Positions 1-8,950 of a stretch of DNA of 64,000 nt are shown here, piece by piece. Source of the stretch: Meishania sp964351985 (GTDB taxonomy: Bacteria > Bacteroidota > Bacteroidia > Flavobacteriales > Flavobacteriaceae); the NCBI GenBank assembly GCA_964351985.1, contig CAYGPR010000001.1:62001-126000 (forward strand), given 5' to 3'. Positions within the stretch are counted from its first letter, which is position 1. Every line of letters begins with the position of its first letter. The position numbers and the translations under genes are program-made. Under the pieces are notes generated by a model. That model saw nothing but the letters and a program-made list of their open reading frames with translations, ran no database searches and was not told the origin of the DNA.

Positions 1-1047
1 GATGTCTATCAACTGTTGCAAATAGGTCAGTACTCGCCCCCCTGTTACCATTCCGCTTCCGGCAATTACGACTTTTGACCTCGTGTCATCTATAGTTTTC
101 CAAGTGTCTTTGTAGGAAGTAATGATATTGAAATGGTTGCACATGGCGCGACATTCTTCTAACGGCAGTTTGTGCCAAGCAGGATGATTCTCGAAAACGG
201 AAAGTACACTGTTACCCATGGGACTATCAATAAAAAGGGGGATATTGGGAATAAGGTTCTTACGATACAATTTCCATAAGAGATACATCAGCGATTGAAG
301 ACGTTCTACTGCAAAGGAGGGAATAATTAAGTTTCCCCTTTCGTTTATCGTTCTGTTGATCAAGGAAACCAAGAGTTCTCCTACATCTTCTTCAGGGTGT
401 AATTTGTTGCCATAGGTGCTTTCCAAAAAAAGATAATCGGCCCATTTCGGTCGTTCAGGGGACGACAATAACAGATCATTGGTTCTGCCAATATCTCCTG
501 AAAAAACAAACACTTTACCAAAGATTTCCAGCTCGATAAAAGTTGCGCCTATGATATGGCCATTGTATCGAAACCGGAATTTGATATTTTCCGAAACGGT
601 TATCCAAACATCCCTCTCTTTGGCAACAAACAAATCGATAGCTTTTACAGCCTCTTCTGCCTTATAGAATGGCAACGCAGGTCGATGTTTGCTATAACCT
701 TCCTTATTCGCCCGCTCGGCCTCCTCTTCATGAATTTTTGCGCTGTCCCTCAAAATAATCGAGGTTATTGCCAGGGTCGGAGCCGTACCGATAATTTTTC
801 CCGCAAAACCTTCTTTGACCAATCTTGGCAAATAACCCGTATGATCCAAATGACCGTGGGTCAAAAGCACCACATCTATTTTGGAAGCATCAATGGGAAG
901 GGGTTTCCAGTTCAGCTCTCGAAGTTCTTTCAACCCTTGGAACATACCGCAATCGACCATAATGTTCTGCTCCGGGGTTTCAAGGTAGAACTTAGAACCC
1001 GTTACGGTACCTGATGCACCTAGAAAATGAATCTTTACTTTATTCAT
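1..1047 (-). CDS. MBL-fold metallo-hydrolase with beta-CASP domain, partial (C-terminus outside window)
   Basis: The frame reads leftward from ATG at 1047 off the window edge, giving about 349 residues. The N-terminus MNKVKIHFLGASGTVTGS and the HGHLDH metal motif (H64, H66, D68, H69) are typical of the beta-CASP RNA metallo-hydrolases related to CPSF-73 and RNase J-like exonucleases. A later GDIGR segment and the stretch ending in GSGMVTGGR match the second metal and beta-CASP motifs. The likely role is a cytoplasmic RNA-processing nuclease. It is the last visible gene of a leftward operon and lies 8 nt after the ATP-cone gene. Homologues often sit beside universal stress protein genes. The family call is firm; the RNA substrate is unknown. 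Confidence 0.9.
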   Translation of the reverse strand, partial: MNKVKIHFLGASGTVTGSKFYLETPEQNIMVDCGMFQGLKELRELNWKPLPIDASKIDVVLLTHGHLDHTGYLPRLVKEGFAGKIIGTAPTLAITSIILRDSAKIHEEEAERANKEGYSKHRPALPFYKAEEAVKAIDLFVAKERDVWITVSENIKFRFRYNGHIIGATFIELEIFGKVFVFSGDIGRTNDLLLSSPERPKWADYLFLESTYGNKLHPEEDVGELLVSLINRTINERGNLIIPSFAVERLQSLMYLLWKLYRKNLIPNIPLFIDSPMGNSVLSVFENHPAWHKLPLEECRAMCNHFNIITSYKDTWKTIDDTRSKVVIAGSGMVTGGRVLTYLQQLIDI

Positions 1048-1055
1048 GTTAATAC

Positions 1056-1922
1056 TCAATTATTGCATAATTGCCCGACTTCCTGTAATATCCGTTCTTT
1101 CCGGGAATCCGAAATGCCCAAATGATCAAGAAAGAAATTGTCCTTTACCAACTGTCGGCACAGCACGACATCCCTACTCAATAAAAATTGTTTTTCGCGA
1201 TTCGTCAGCAATTGTAATACGGTAATGGGATATAGCCCCAAACGATCGATACGGTCTTTGAGCCCATCGTTCTTCGGATAGTCCCAACTCAAAAGATTGA
1301 GGCCTGCACATTTACCATAGGTCAGGGCATCGGCAGTAAAGCGCGTATTCGTTACTACCCCACCCCTATCGAGTTTTTTGGTTTTGTCTTTCTTTTTGTC
1401 CCATTGTTGCTTCACGTCCCGATAGCGAGAATTGATATAGAGCGGCACTTTTACATTGCAATTGCGACCCTCTTCGCCATGGAATTTACATTCGATGATA
1501 CTGATATTTCCATTTTTTTCGGCATAGACATCGATTTCGTGGGTTACGCAAATTCCAGGAAGAATCTTACCCGTTTCGGTCTTATATCCTGAAAAATCTA
1601 AAATAGCGGCCACGAATTTCTCGAAAGGGAATCCGGTCGGGCCCAATTCGTAGATCGCTTTTTTCAACTTATATTTTGAGGCAAAGACGGACTTTTTTTG
1701 TTTTAGCAAAGCAAACGCCCGATTATAGATTTCTTTTGTTGAAATACCTTGATATAGTTCATCGCGCACCTTATCCACGATTTGCTTTACCAAGGAGTCA
1801 TCGGCGCCACTTCGCTGTAAAGATGTACGAAGTTTTTCGATGGAGAAACGTACTTTTTCACCCGATGATTTTACAATTTCGAGATTGATTTCTTCGGTGG
1901 TTTTATTTCTTGAGGTTGACAT
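1056..1922 (-). CDS. ATP-cone domain fused to PD-(D/E)XK restriction-endonuclease-like domain
   Basis: The protein has 288 aa. Residues 13-90 look like an ATP-cone, the nucleotide-sensing domain of ribonucleotide reductases and NrdR (VRFSIEKLRTSLQRSGA). Residues 100-190 carry a restriction-endonuclease fold: FEKFVAAIL, then EIDVYAEK and the catalytic IECKFH. The combination suggests a nuclease gated by ATP/dATP level. The ATG at 1922 overlaps the end of the mscS-like gene by 20 nt, so the two are translationally coupled inside the five-gene operon running 4076 to 1. Substrate (DNA or RNA) cannot be told from sequence. Confidence 0.82.
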   Translation of the reverse strand: MSTSRNKTTEEINLEIVKSSGEKVRFSIEKLRTSLQRSGADDSLVKQIVDKVRDELYQGISTKEIYNRAFALLKQKKSVFASKYKLKKAIYELGPTGFPFEKFVAAILDFSGYKTETGKILPGICVTHEIDVYAEKNGNISIIECKFHGEEGRNCNVKVPLYINSRYRDVKQQWDKKKDKTKKLDRGGVVTNTRFTADALTYGKCAGLNLLSWDYPKNDGLKDRIDRLGLYPITVLQLLTNREKQFLLSRDVVLCRQLVKDNFFLDHLGISDSRKERILQEVGQLCNN

Positions 1923-2802
1923 CCAGTTCCGGTATTTGCAAAAGTTGAAGGGTGGCCGAGGCCAATTTTACCTTCCCATTAGTTTGAGTAATCGCCTTTT
2001 CTATGGTTTCGAACAATTCGTGTTTTGTCATCCTTCTACGCTTATAATCGGTAATATATCGTAGATTCAGTTCAATCCAGTTATCGGTCAAACGAACAGC
2101 GACCGTCGGGTCAATAATCGCATTTTCAATATAATAGCGTTCGACCATGGCCGACCATTTCGCCTTGGAGTTTTTAACATAATCGGCCAGTTGGTGATTT
2201 GCGGTTTCCAGCACCAGTTTTTTTGCCAATTCAACATCTGAACCGTAGGTTATTAAAACATTAAGTTCATCCCAAACAAATGGGAAGTCCATAGAGTAAT
2301 TCTTAATTGGACCCTTGAACACAAAGGCATTACTGATTTTTACGATCCTGCCTGAATAATTATCACTGCTCACCCATTCGCCCATTTCCATAAGGGTCGT
2401 ATAAATACTGTCGATATCAATAACATCGCCCTTTATATTGTTGATCTCAATACGGTCTCCCGGCTTATAGACCCTTACGAAAAAGATATAGAATGAACCG
2501 GCAATGCTTAGAATCAACTCTTGTAAAGTGAATGTGAGGCCCGCCGTAAAAAGACCGATAATGATAGTATAATCCTTAACATCGTCAAGGGTAAATGAGA
2601 TTACCAATACCAAAAATATAAGAGCATAGCCTATGATCTCAATTCCCTTTTGTGCTTTGTAGCGTATGGCGACATCATCGATTCTACGCTTCAATACCTT
2701 ACGAAAAAGGCCTATGGCGAATACAATGATGATGAGCCACAACAGTGTGCGCATTACTTTAAGCACCAAAGGCCTACTCAGAAAATCAGTTAGTTCTTGC
2801 AC
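1903..2802 (-). CDS. MscS-family mechanosensitive ion channel protein
   Basis: The protein has 299 aa. Two to three hydrophobic segments lie in the first 100 residues (about 18-36, 55-72, 78-100). They are followed by the MscS beta-domain with the characteristic stretch YKPGDRIEINNIKGDVIDI and an alpha/beta C-terminal region. Such channels release solutes under membrane tension. The start abuts the stop of the upstream 136-aa gene with no gap and the 3' end overlaps the ATP-cone gene, so it is an operon member. Lipid-facing TM3 glycine/alanine packing is not conspicuous, so an atypical member is possible. Confidence 0.87.
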   Translation of the reverse strand: MQELTDFLSRPLVLKVMRTLLWLIIIVFAIGLFRKVLKRRIDDVAIRYKAQKGIEIIGYALIFLVLVISFTLDDVKDYTIIIGLFTAGLTFTLQELILSIAGSFYIFFVRVYKPGDRIEINNIKGDVIDIDSIYTTLMEMGEWVSSDNYSGRIVKISNAFVFKGPIKNYSMDFPFVWDELNVLITYGSDVELAKKLVLETANHQLADYVKNSKAKWSAMVERYYIENAIIDPTVAVRLTDNWIELNLRYITDYKRRRMTKHELFETIEKAITQTNGKVKLASATLQLLQIPELDVNLKK

Positions 2803-3213
2803 TTAGGTCGTGGTTTTATAGAAATCTCGAACCAAGGCCTTGACCTGATTCTCGGTCATACTGTCTGCCTTGGCTACGGTCTTTATTTTTACAGCCAATG
2901 ATTTATAACGTTCATGCAATTCTTTTCTGAATTTCTCCGCGGTATCTGCAGGGCCAAACAGAGCAAGGGCATCGGTACCCTCTATGACATTGACCAACTT
3001 TTTAAAATATGTCTTCAATTGTTGATTTTCTCGTGCCAAATACTTACTGTCTTGCACTACATCTTGAGGGCCACCTTTGAACTTCGACCCAGAACCGCCT
3101 TTGGGATTATAGAATTCCAATTGCGAATAAACCGTATGCATCTTTTCCCTTTCATCACCTAGTACGACGACATGTGCTTTTTCCTTATCCATCCATATTC
3201 CTATTTTTTTCAT
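2803..3213 (-). CDS. Conserved hypothetical protein, possibly eRF1/Pelota-like fold
   Basis: The protein has 136 aa, is basic and soluble, with no signal or membrane segment. It opens MKKIGIWMDKEKAHVVVLG, a strand-turn-strand pattern that resembles the eRF1/Pelota central-domain fold, and has ALALFGPADTAEKFRKELHER in the middle, again like the archaeal release-factor family. It lacks a recognisable catalytic motif. It lies 11 nt after the Usp gene and directly before the channel gene, so it shares the promoter at 4100-4143. The fold suggestion is inference; a role at ribosomes would fit the stress context but is not shown. Confidence 0.6.
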   Translation of the reverse strand: MKKIGIWMDKEKAHVVVLGDEREKMHTVYSQLEFYNPKGGSGSKFKGGPQDVVQDSKYLARENQQLKTYFKKLVNVIEGTDALALFGPADTAEKFRKELHERYKSLAVKIKTVAKADSMTENQVKALVRDFYKTTT

Positions 3214-3224
3214 GTCCTGTTTTT

Positions 3225-4076
3225 TTAAGAGTGGTCATTAAGTGTCAAAATCGGAATACGGGAATGATATCCCATTTCCTTCACCAATGGTTTTGAGAAC
3301 ATGCTTCCAAAAAAGTTGTGCTTTTTGTTGATAAAGGATACCATATCGCTTCCGCGGCTTTCGATAAAGGCATTTATACCGGCATGTACCTTTACGTTAG
3401 CAAGGGTGTGAAAGCTATGGCCCGTTTCGGCAAGGATATTTTCGAGCAGTTCTTTATTGTCAAGTTGGGCTCTGCTCAGTTTTGCCTCCTCCTCAATATG
3501 CAATACCCGTATAAAAGTGCCGTGCATTTTACAGATTTCCAGAAGGTAATTAAGTTCCCTTCGTTTAAAGGCGGTCTTGAAATCGGTTGGGAAAACGATT
3601 TCCCTTGGAGGGGAAAACCGTACTTCTTCAGGTATTGCCATAACCGGACATGCAGTCACTTTTTCCATGATGTTGATCGTATTCGTGCCGAAAATGACCA
3701 ATCTTGAGCCTGTCGCGCCTTTCGTTCCCATGATGACCATATCGATATCCCTTTTTGCGATGGTCTGGTCAACCATTTCCAATAGAGAATTGAAGGTCGA
3801 GACAGTATGGTAGGTATGCTTGGGATTATCTGGATGTAACCGAAGGATTTCCAACAACTTTTCGAACTGTTCTTCGGATTTCTTTTTAGCCGTTTCAAAG
3901 GCCCTTTCACCGGGTTCGGGAACCATCATAGCGTTGTCAAGGTTATAGCCTTCGACCTGATAGACGTTTAGAAAATAAAAATCACAGGTTTGTTCGGCGT
4001 AAAGATCTAATGCGTATCGAATGGCGTTCAGAGCATTCTTCGAGAAATCGGTTGGCAGTATAATTCGCTTATCCAT
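3225..4076 (-). CDS. Universal stress protein, two UspA domains
   Basis: The protein has 283 aa, a head-to-tail pair of UspA folds. Domain 1 starts RIILPTDFSKNALNAIRYAL and has the ATP-binding motif G-TK-G-x9-GT (MGTKGATGSRLVIFGT). Domain 2, from about residue 155, has lost the motif. Proteins of this type bind ATP and help survival in starvation or low oxygen. It is first gene of the leftward operon that includes the hypothetical protein, the channel, the ATP-cone nuclease and the MBL hydrolase. A palindromic Crp/Fnr-like box lies 54-67 nt upstream of the ATG. Confidence 0.92.
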   Translation of the reverse strand: MDKRIILPTDFSKNALNAIRYALDLYAEQTCDFYFLNVYQVEGYNLDNAMMVPEPGERAFETAKKKSEEQFEKLLEILRLHPDNPKHTYHTVSTFNSLLEMVDQTIAKRDIDMVIMGTKGATGSRLVIFGTNTINIMEKVTACPVMAIPEEVRFSPPREIVFPTDFKTAFKRRELNYLLEICKMHGTFIRVLHIEEEAKLSRAQLDNKELLENILAETGHSFHTLANVKVHAGINAFIESRGSDMVSFINKKHNFFGSMFSKPLVKEMGYHSRIPILTLNDHS

Positions 4077-4099
4077 AGCTCATATTTTTTGTTATGGAT

Positions 4100-4143
4100 T
4101 AAAACTATCAAGAAGAAACCTAAAAAGCCATGACGAATATCAG
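4100..4143 (-). promoter_or_regulatory. Predicted Crp/Fnr-type box plus -7 element, usp 3225-4076 operon
   Basis: The box ATGAC-GAAT-ATCAG (4130-4143) matches NTGAY-N4-RTCAN. The minus strand then carries TAGTTTTA at 4107-4100, a match to the Bacteroidetes -7 element TAnnTTT(G/A). The end-to-start spacing is 36 nt, the value seen at almost all boxes of this set, and puts the box centre near -41. The box overlaps the stop codon of the next Usp gene. Confidence 0.65.
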
Positions 4144-4976
4144 TCGGTATAAGGAATAACCAAAAAAGGAACATCAAGATCAAAGGCGACCCTTTTGATG
4201 ACAGGCTCCCGGGTCATACGTTCCAAAAAACTATGGTCATAATTGACCATGGCCAACATTTTTATGTCAAGCTCGTCTAAAAAGGTTTGGATGGAGTTTG
4301 CCTTGTTCTTAAAAAGTGGCATCCAGTGCATGGTATATTCAAAGGGTAAAAGATATTTTAGAAGAATGCTTCTGTTCATTTCTTGATCCCTGTCCAATAC
4401 TTCTTCTTCATTGATGTGCATCAAGCAAATCTTGGATTTGTACTGTTTGGCCATGAATAATAATGGTTGAAGCAATCCGGCGTCATACGGGCGTTGATAG
4501 TCGGTTACAAATGCAATTTCTTTTGGCGGCTGAAAATCTACCTCTTTAGGAATGGTCAAAACCGGACATTGTTTGATCGCATCGATAACATCCAGGGCAT
4601 TACTTCCCAAAAAAATAGCTTCAATCTCTGAACGGCCGCTGTTGCCCATGACCACCAAATCTATTTTTTCTTCATTTACAATATTGACAACAGCCGCTAC
4701 AAGATCACCATGTTCGGATATTGTTTTAAATGTATGCTTCGAATCCGCTTCATCGAGCTTAATGCGATGAAGTACATGTTGCAGCCCCTCAGTTGATTCA
4801 TCCTCCAATTGGGCAACCAGTGTTTTGCCAACGCTTTTGCTTCGTAGTGGCGTATATTCATTATAGGTGTTGAGCACGTGAAAAGTACAGGCTTTGCCTT
4901 TGACCAATCGTGTGGCATGGAATAGTGCATTGTATGCATTGTTCGAGAAATCGGTTGGAACGAGTATATTCTTCAT
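4140..4976 (-). CDS. Universal stress protein, two UspA domains
   Basis: The protein has 278 aa. It begins MKNILVPTDFSNNAYNALFHA. Domain 1 keeps the nucleotide motif as MGNSGRSEIEAIFLGS (G-x2-G-x9-GS). Domain 2 is degenerate. It lies only 3 nt downstream of the next Usp gene (stop at 4980), so those two are one transcript, probably started further upstream near 6760. It is more divergent from the other copies in domain 1, which suggests an old duplication. Confidence 0.91.
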   Translation of the reverse strand: MKNILVPTDFSNNAYNALFHATRLVKGKACTFHVLNTYNEYTPLRSKSVGKTLVAQLEDESTEGLQHVLHRIKLDEADSKHTFKTISEHGDLVAAVVNIVNEEKIDLVVMGNSGRSEIEAIFLGSNALDVIDAIKQCPVLTIPKEVDFQPPKEIAFVTDYQRPYDAGLLQPLLFMAKQYKSKICLMHINEEEVLDRDQEMNRSILLKYLLPFEYTMHWMPLFKNKANSIQTFLDELDIKMLAMVNYDHSFLERMTREPVIKRVAFDLDVPFLVIPYTD

Positions 4977-4979
4977 TTT

Positions 4980-5828
4980 CTATTTTTTGATTTTATAGGG
5001 AATTACCATAAACGGTATAGTCACATGAAACCCTATTTTCTTTATGGTTGGCTCAATGAACAACCGTTCAAAAAAATTATGCTTGTTCTGGATCATGACC
5101 AAAAGATTCATGCGTTTTTTCATCTGAAATTTGTTAATGGCATCGATTACGCCTTGATTGGGCAAGTCATGGAACAAATGGGCGACCTTCGAAAACAAGT
5201 TATCCAATTTCTGTTTGTTCTTCAACTGATTTTCGGTCAGATCGTAACCGGAAGAAACATGAATTACCTCAATGCTAGCGATATGCTCACGAGCTATATC
5301 GACAAGATTTTCCAATTGTTCTTCTTGGTAATCGATTTCATAATCCGTTGGAAACAAAATCTCCTTGGGGATTTCATATTCAAAACCGGAAGGCACTGCG
5401 ATGACCGGACAAGTTGCTTTTTTTATCATATGTACCGTATGCGTACCGAACAGAATTTCTTTGGCCCCTGTGGCGCCCTGTGTGCCCATAATGACCAAAT
5501 CGGCCTTTTCATTTGCTATGGTTTCCAATACTTCATCCACCAAAATATTGAAGGCGGAATGAATCATAAAAGTGTGCTTGGGATTGTTGAACTCGTTTTC
5601 AATTTTAGCCTTCAAGTCTTCTAATTGAGTCATGGAATTTTCATGATACATATCGCCGAGCCCTATTTGACCGGGACTGTGAAGCAAATATTCCGACTGA
5701 TAAATAGCCGGGGTATAGGTATGTAAGAGATAAAAAGTACATTCCTGTTTCTTGAAAAGTTGAAGGGCATATCGGATGGCATTATATGCATTTTCGGAAA
5801 AATCGGTGGGTAATATGATTCGTTTCAT
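4980..5828 (-). CDS. Universal stress protein, two UspA domains
   Basis: The protein has 282 aa, MKRIILPTDFSENAYNAIRYAL at the start and MGTQGATGAKEILFGT as the nucleotide-binding loop. The second domain has lost the glycine motif but retains the terminal strand IPFMVIPYK. The 69 nt before its ATG contain no recognisable Crp/Fnr box, so it is probably read through from the Usp gene at 5898-6749 and continues into the 4140 gene. Confidence 0.92.
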   Translation of the reverse strand: MKRIILPTDFSENAYNAIRYALQLFKKQECTFYLLHTYTPAIYQSEYLLHSPGQIGLGDMYHENSMTQLEDLKAKIENEFNNPKHTFMIHSAFNILVDEVLETIANEKADLVIMGTQGATGAKEILFGTHTVHMIKKATCPVIAVPSGFEYEIPKEILFPTDYEIDYQEEQLENLVDIAREHIASIEVIHVSSGYDLTENQLKNKQKLDNLFSKVAHLFHDLPNQGVIDAINKFQMKKRMNLLVMIQNKHNFFERLFIEPTIKKIGFHVTIPFMVIPYKIKK

Positions 5829-5897
5829 TTTATTCGTTTTTTAGGTTTCATTTTATTCAAAGTTCAATGGCATCCTACCATGTCCATTGAAACTATT

Positions 5898-6749
5898 TCA
5901 TCTCGTCAAATTCTGCATGACCAGAAATGGAATCTTCACATGTAATCCCAATTCATCTATCGTGGATCTGTACAGCATATCCTCGATATAGGAGTGCCGG
6001 GAGTTGACAATGACCAACATATCGATCTTATTATGCACGATGTATTTCGATATGGCAATGGTCTTCTCCTTTTCAGGTGAGGTCTCGAAGACCAATTTTG
6101 GTTTTTGCAAACAGCCTTTCAAGAACTCTTGATTGTCTTCTTGGCGCAACGATAGTTTCTTTATCGGGTCGATGTACAGCATATGGATGGTCGATCGAAA
6201 AGAACCTGTCATATCGCTTAATAGTTTGAGTTCCCTCCTTTTGTACGGCACGAGATAATTGGTGGGAAAAAGAATCTCTTTCGGTGGATGATAAACATAA
6301 CCCTCAGGTATTGCCAGCACCGGGCAATCTACGTATTTCAATACCTGAAGCGTATTGCTTCCAAAAGTTAGCTTTCGGTCATTCGTTTCGCCGCGGGTGC
6401 CCATGACCACGATATCCATATTCTCGTCTCCGACCCAATCGTTGGCAGCATCGATCAAGGTTGCGAAGACCGAAACGAACCTATATTTATGATGGGGGTT
6501 GGGCGAATATTCTTTAAGCTGGGTTTTGACGTGTTTTAGTTTTTCCTCCGATTGTTGAAAAACAGCATCCTTGAGTTCGTTCAATTCCGAGCGTTTCTCC
6601 AAGGCATCTTGTCGATAAACCTCATCGGCATAAGCGTGCAGGATAAAGAACTCGCTTTTCTCGTATTTGAAAATCTGACAGGCGTATTTGAGCGCGTTGA
6701 AGGCGTTATCGGAAAAATCTGTGGGAACAAGTACTTTTCTCATAGTCAT
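5898..6749 (-). CDS. Universal stress protein, two UspA domains
   Basis: The protein has 283 aa. It opens MTMRKVLVPTDFSDNAFNALKYA; a second in-frame ATG two codons in is an equally good start. Domain 1 has MGTRGETNDRKLTFGS, an intact ATP loop. It is divergent from the thioredoxin gene on the plus strand, and one palindromic box at 6790-6803 faces both genes. It is probably the first gene of a three-Usp transcript. Confidence 0.92.
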   Translation of the reverse strand: MTMRKVLVPTDFSDNAFNALKYACQIFKYEKSEFFILHAYADEVYRQDALEKRSELNELKDAVFQQSEEKLKHVKTQLKEYSPNPHHKYRFVSVFATLIDAANDWVGDENMDIVVMGTRGETNDRKLTFGSNTLQVLKYVDCPVLAIPEGYVYHPPKEILFPTNYLVPYKRRELKLLSDMTGSFRSTIHMLYIDPIKKLSLRQEDNQEFLKGCLQKPKLVFETSPEKEKTIAISKYIVHNKIDMLVIVNSRHSYIEDMLYRSTIDELGLHVKIPFLVMQNLTR

Positions 6750-6759
6750 CGCTTTGCCT

Positions 6760-6803
6760 CAAAAATAAATGGTATACAAACCAAAAACCATGATATTCAT
6801 CAG
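6760..6803 (-). promoter_or_regulatory. Predicted Crp/Fnr-type box plus -7 element, leftward (usp)
   Basis: The box ATGAT-ATTC-ATCAG lies at 6790-6803. On the minus strand a perfect TATTTTTG sits at 6767-6760, 36 nt from the box edge. The Usp ATG follows at 6749. The same box also serves the rightward promoter of thioredoxin. Confidence 0.7.
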
Positions 6804-6832
6804 TTCGTAAATTCAGGACTTTAATAAATTTG
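6790..6832 (+). promoter_or_regulatory. Predicted Crp/Fnr-type box plus -7 element, rightward (thioredoxin)
   Basis: This is the same palindrome (6790-6803) read the other way. It is followed by a perfect TAAATTTG at 6825-6832, 35 nt from the box start. The thioredoxin ATG is at 6851. A symmetrical operator with correctly placed -7 elements on both sides is strong evidence that the palindrome is functional. Confidence 0.7.
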
Positions 6833-6850
6833 TAGCCAAAAATAAAAGGG

Positions 6851-7150
6851 ATGAAAAGTAGTTTTCAAAAAATAGTGGATTCCAAAACTCCTGTTTTGGT
6901 TGACTTCTTCGCCGATTGGTGCGGACCATGTAAAATGCTGGCCCCGATTTTGAAGCAAGTGAAGGATGAATTAGGCGACAACATAAAAATCGTGAAAATC
7001 GATGTGGACAAGAATCAGCCTTTAGCAAGTAAATATCAAGTACGTGGTGTACCCACCATGTTATTGTTTAAAGACGGAAAACAGGTCTGGAGACAGTCAG
7101 GGGTACTACAAAAAGATGCTATTGTTCAGGTCGTTCGATCCTTTAATTGA
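6851..7150 (+). CDS. Thioredoxin
   Basis: The protein has 99 aa, the usual thioredoxin size, with the redox site FFADWCGPCKM (C29, C32) and the cis-proline loop GVPTMLLF. It reduces protein disulfides in the cytoplasm. It is a single gene, divergent from a Usp gene and sharing its operator, which places it in the predicted Crp/Fnr-type regulon. It is not certain that it is the housekeeping trxA, so no symbol is given. Confidence 0.95.
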   Translation: MKSSFQKIVDSKTPVLVDFFADWCGPCKMLAPILKQVKDELGDNIKIVKIDVDKNQPLASKYQVRGVPTMLLFKDGKQVWRQSGVLQKDAIVQVVRSFN

Positions 7151-7282
7151 ATAGTTTCACGCACCAAAGTAAATATTCAGGACAATTTCTATAGGATTCA
7201 AGTTTTGTTATCCAAAAACCATTTTCATCGTGGGCATCAAAAATTCTATTTATTATTATTTGGCGGTTGTCCATAACAATAC

Positions 7283-7792
7283 TTAAACCATCAATCCCTT
7301 GCTACATTTCTTGATCAATTTATAGGCCCAATCGTAATGACTTGAGGTTGCGGAAATCAAATAAGCCGCCAGGGAAGTAGAACCCGTCCATTTATACCTT
7401 TTCTTTTCGAAAAGTTCATTATCAGTATGTTTTTTGATCAATTTTTGTATCGCAACAAAGGATTCTTCTAGCATTTTTCGCGCTTTGCTCAAAGGAACGT
7501 CTTTATACTTTTTTTGGATTTCGCGATTGAAATCGGGCAAGGTTTTCCATGTATAACCCTTGGCGGGCATGTCAGGTTTGCCGCCACCCATCCCTACTTC
7601 GTACCATTCCAAAAGAAGTAAGTGCCAATGGTGTATGTGGGCGAATACATCTTTTATATTTCGATTCAAATATCCTTCCGGAAATTCTTTGTTCAATTCT
7701 TCCGTTGCGTAAGAATCGACCAAATCGTTGAGTTTATCAAAATTCTTTTGGCTCAATTCTAAAAGCTCATCTTTGGTCTTCGGTCTGGGCAT
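7283..7792 (-). CDS. ClbS/DfsB family four-helix-bundle protein (DUF1706)
   Basis: The protein has 169 aa: MPRPKTKDELLELSQKNFDKL at the start, the His-rich segment FAHIHHWHLLLLEWY and GYTWKTLPDFNREIQ, then SSHYDWAYKLIKK near the end. These are the landmarks of the ClbS/DfsB branch of the DinB-like superfamily; ClbS hydrolyses the colibactin cyclopropane warhead, while most relatives are uncharacterised. It lies between Usp genes but has no recognisable box of the regulon in front of it, so it may be an independent gene. Confidence 0.85.
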   Translation of the reverse strand: MPRPKTKDELLELSQKNFDKLNDLVDSYATEELNKEFPEGYLNRNIKDVFAHIHHWHLLLLEWYEVGMGGGKPDMPAKGYTWKTLPDFNREIQKKYKDVPLSKARKMLEESFVAIQKLIKKHTDNELFEKKRYKWTGSTSLAAYLISATSSHYDWAYKLIKKCSKGLMV

Positions 7793-7860
7793 TGCGTGAA
7801 CGGTTTGTAGTACACTTCAAGGTTTAAAGGTTCTGTTTCTCTTGCTTTTCAAATTTGGAC

Positions 7861-8700
7861 TTATTCATGCAGCACCAAAAACGGTACTTCGGTATGATAA
7901 CTGATCTCTTCGACAGCGGGCCTAAATAAAATTCTTTGGAAGAAATTGAGGTTCTTGGCGACCATGGCGATCATATCGATATCCCTACTTTCAGTAAAAC
8001 ATTGTACTGCAGTTTCCAGTTTAGTGCCTGTCAGGGAATGGAAGCTGTGTTCGACGTCAACCAAATAATCATCTAGAAAATCTTTATGCTTTTCTTGTTC
8101 TTCGGTCAACTGTTCCCCTTTTTTTGAAATATGCAGAATACGTATTATCGAATCGTGCATAACTGCCATACGGATCAAGGTATCCAATACCTTCGCGTCA
8201 TAGCCGATATGATAGTCCGTGGCAAAAGCAATCTCACGTGGTTTCTTGTACACCGTATCTTCTGGAACGGCCAACAAGGGTTGTTTTATTTTTGTAATCA
8301 CATCGCCGGTATTGCTTCCAATGGTCGCTTTTTTGAGTCCGGTAGCTCCTTTGGTTCCCATAATGATCAAGTCGATTTTTTTGTTTTCTGATTCCCTTTT
8401 TATAGCATCCACAAAATAATCGTGCAGGGCGAGGGTAACAAAGGTGTGTTTTGGGTTCAGTGGCAGTTTTTCTACCTGTGCCATCAAAGCTTGCAGCTCT
8501 TTTTTACTCTGTTTGAGTACATAGTCCCCAAAATTCCGTGAGGCCGAGCGTACGGCCGTTCCTGCACCCGAATAAGGCGGTATCGGGTCAATATGCAACA
8601 GATGAAAGGTACATTTTGTTTTCTTGAACAATTCAAGGCCATACTTTAAGGCATTGAAGGCGTTTTCAGAAAAATCGGTAGGGACTAGAATATTTCGCAT
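7861..8700 (-). CDS. Universal stress protein, two UspA domains
   Basis: The protein has 279 aa, start MRNILVPTDFSENAFNALKYGL. The nucleotide loop is MGTKGATGLKKATIGS in domain 1. Domain 2 is degenerate but ends with the normal PFLVLHE strand. It is monocistronic, with a box of the Crp/Fnr type 59-72 nt before its ATG. Confidence 0.92.
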   Translation of the reverse strand: MRNILVPTDFSENAFNALKYGLELFKKTKCTFHLLHIDPIPPYSGAGTAVRSASRNFGDYVLKQSKKELQALMAQVEKLPLNPKHTFVTLALHDYFVDAIKRESENKKIDLIIMGTKGATGLKKATIGSNTGDVITKIKQPLLAVPEDTVYKKPREIAFATDYHIGYDAKVLDTLIRMAVMHDSIIRILHISKKGEQLTEEQEKHKDFLDDYLVDVEHSFHSLTGTKLETAVQCFTESRDIDMIAMVAKNLNFFQRILFRPAVEEISYHTEVPFLVLHE

Positions 8701-8728
8701 TTCAATTTGGTTTTAGCTTTATTAGGGC

Positions 8729-8772
8729 TAAAATTAGGGAGTAAAACGGGTTTGGTAAATGATATTGGTCAG
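8729..8772 (-). promoter_or_regulatory. Predicted Crp/Fnr-type box plus -7 element, usp 7861-8700
   Basis: The box ATGAT-ATTG-GTCAG lies at 8759-8772. The minus strand has TAATTTTA at 8736-8729, again 36 nt from the box edge. The rest of the 250-nt gap up to 8950 shows nothing I can name. Confidence 0.65.
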
Positions 8773-8950
8773 GTTTGGATTTTCAAAAGGCTTAACTAAG
8801 AAATCAACTACCAACCCTTGAATCCTATCTGAGCGTAATCGATAAAAAGAAAGATTGTATTTGCCGACTGGCGAGTTGTGTCAAAAAGCTTGAAAGCCCA
8901 AGCCATTAACTGGATAATAGTATTAGTTAAGCAAGTTTACCATCGAAAAA

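Noticed and set aside
556..1014. 152-codon frame on the plus strand opposite the MBL hydrolase
   Set aside because: It is the antisense shadow of a well-supported gene with conserved metal motifs.
5025..5624. 199-codon plus-strand frame opposite a Usp gene
   Set aside because: Antisense shadow; the minus strand encodes an intact Usp.
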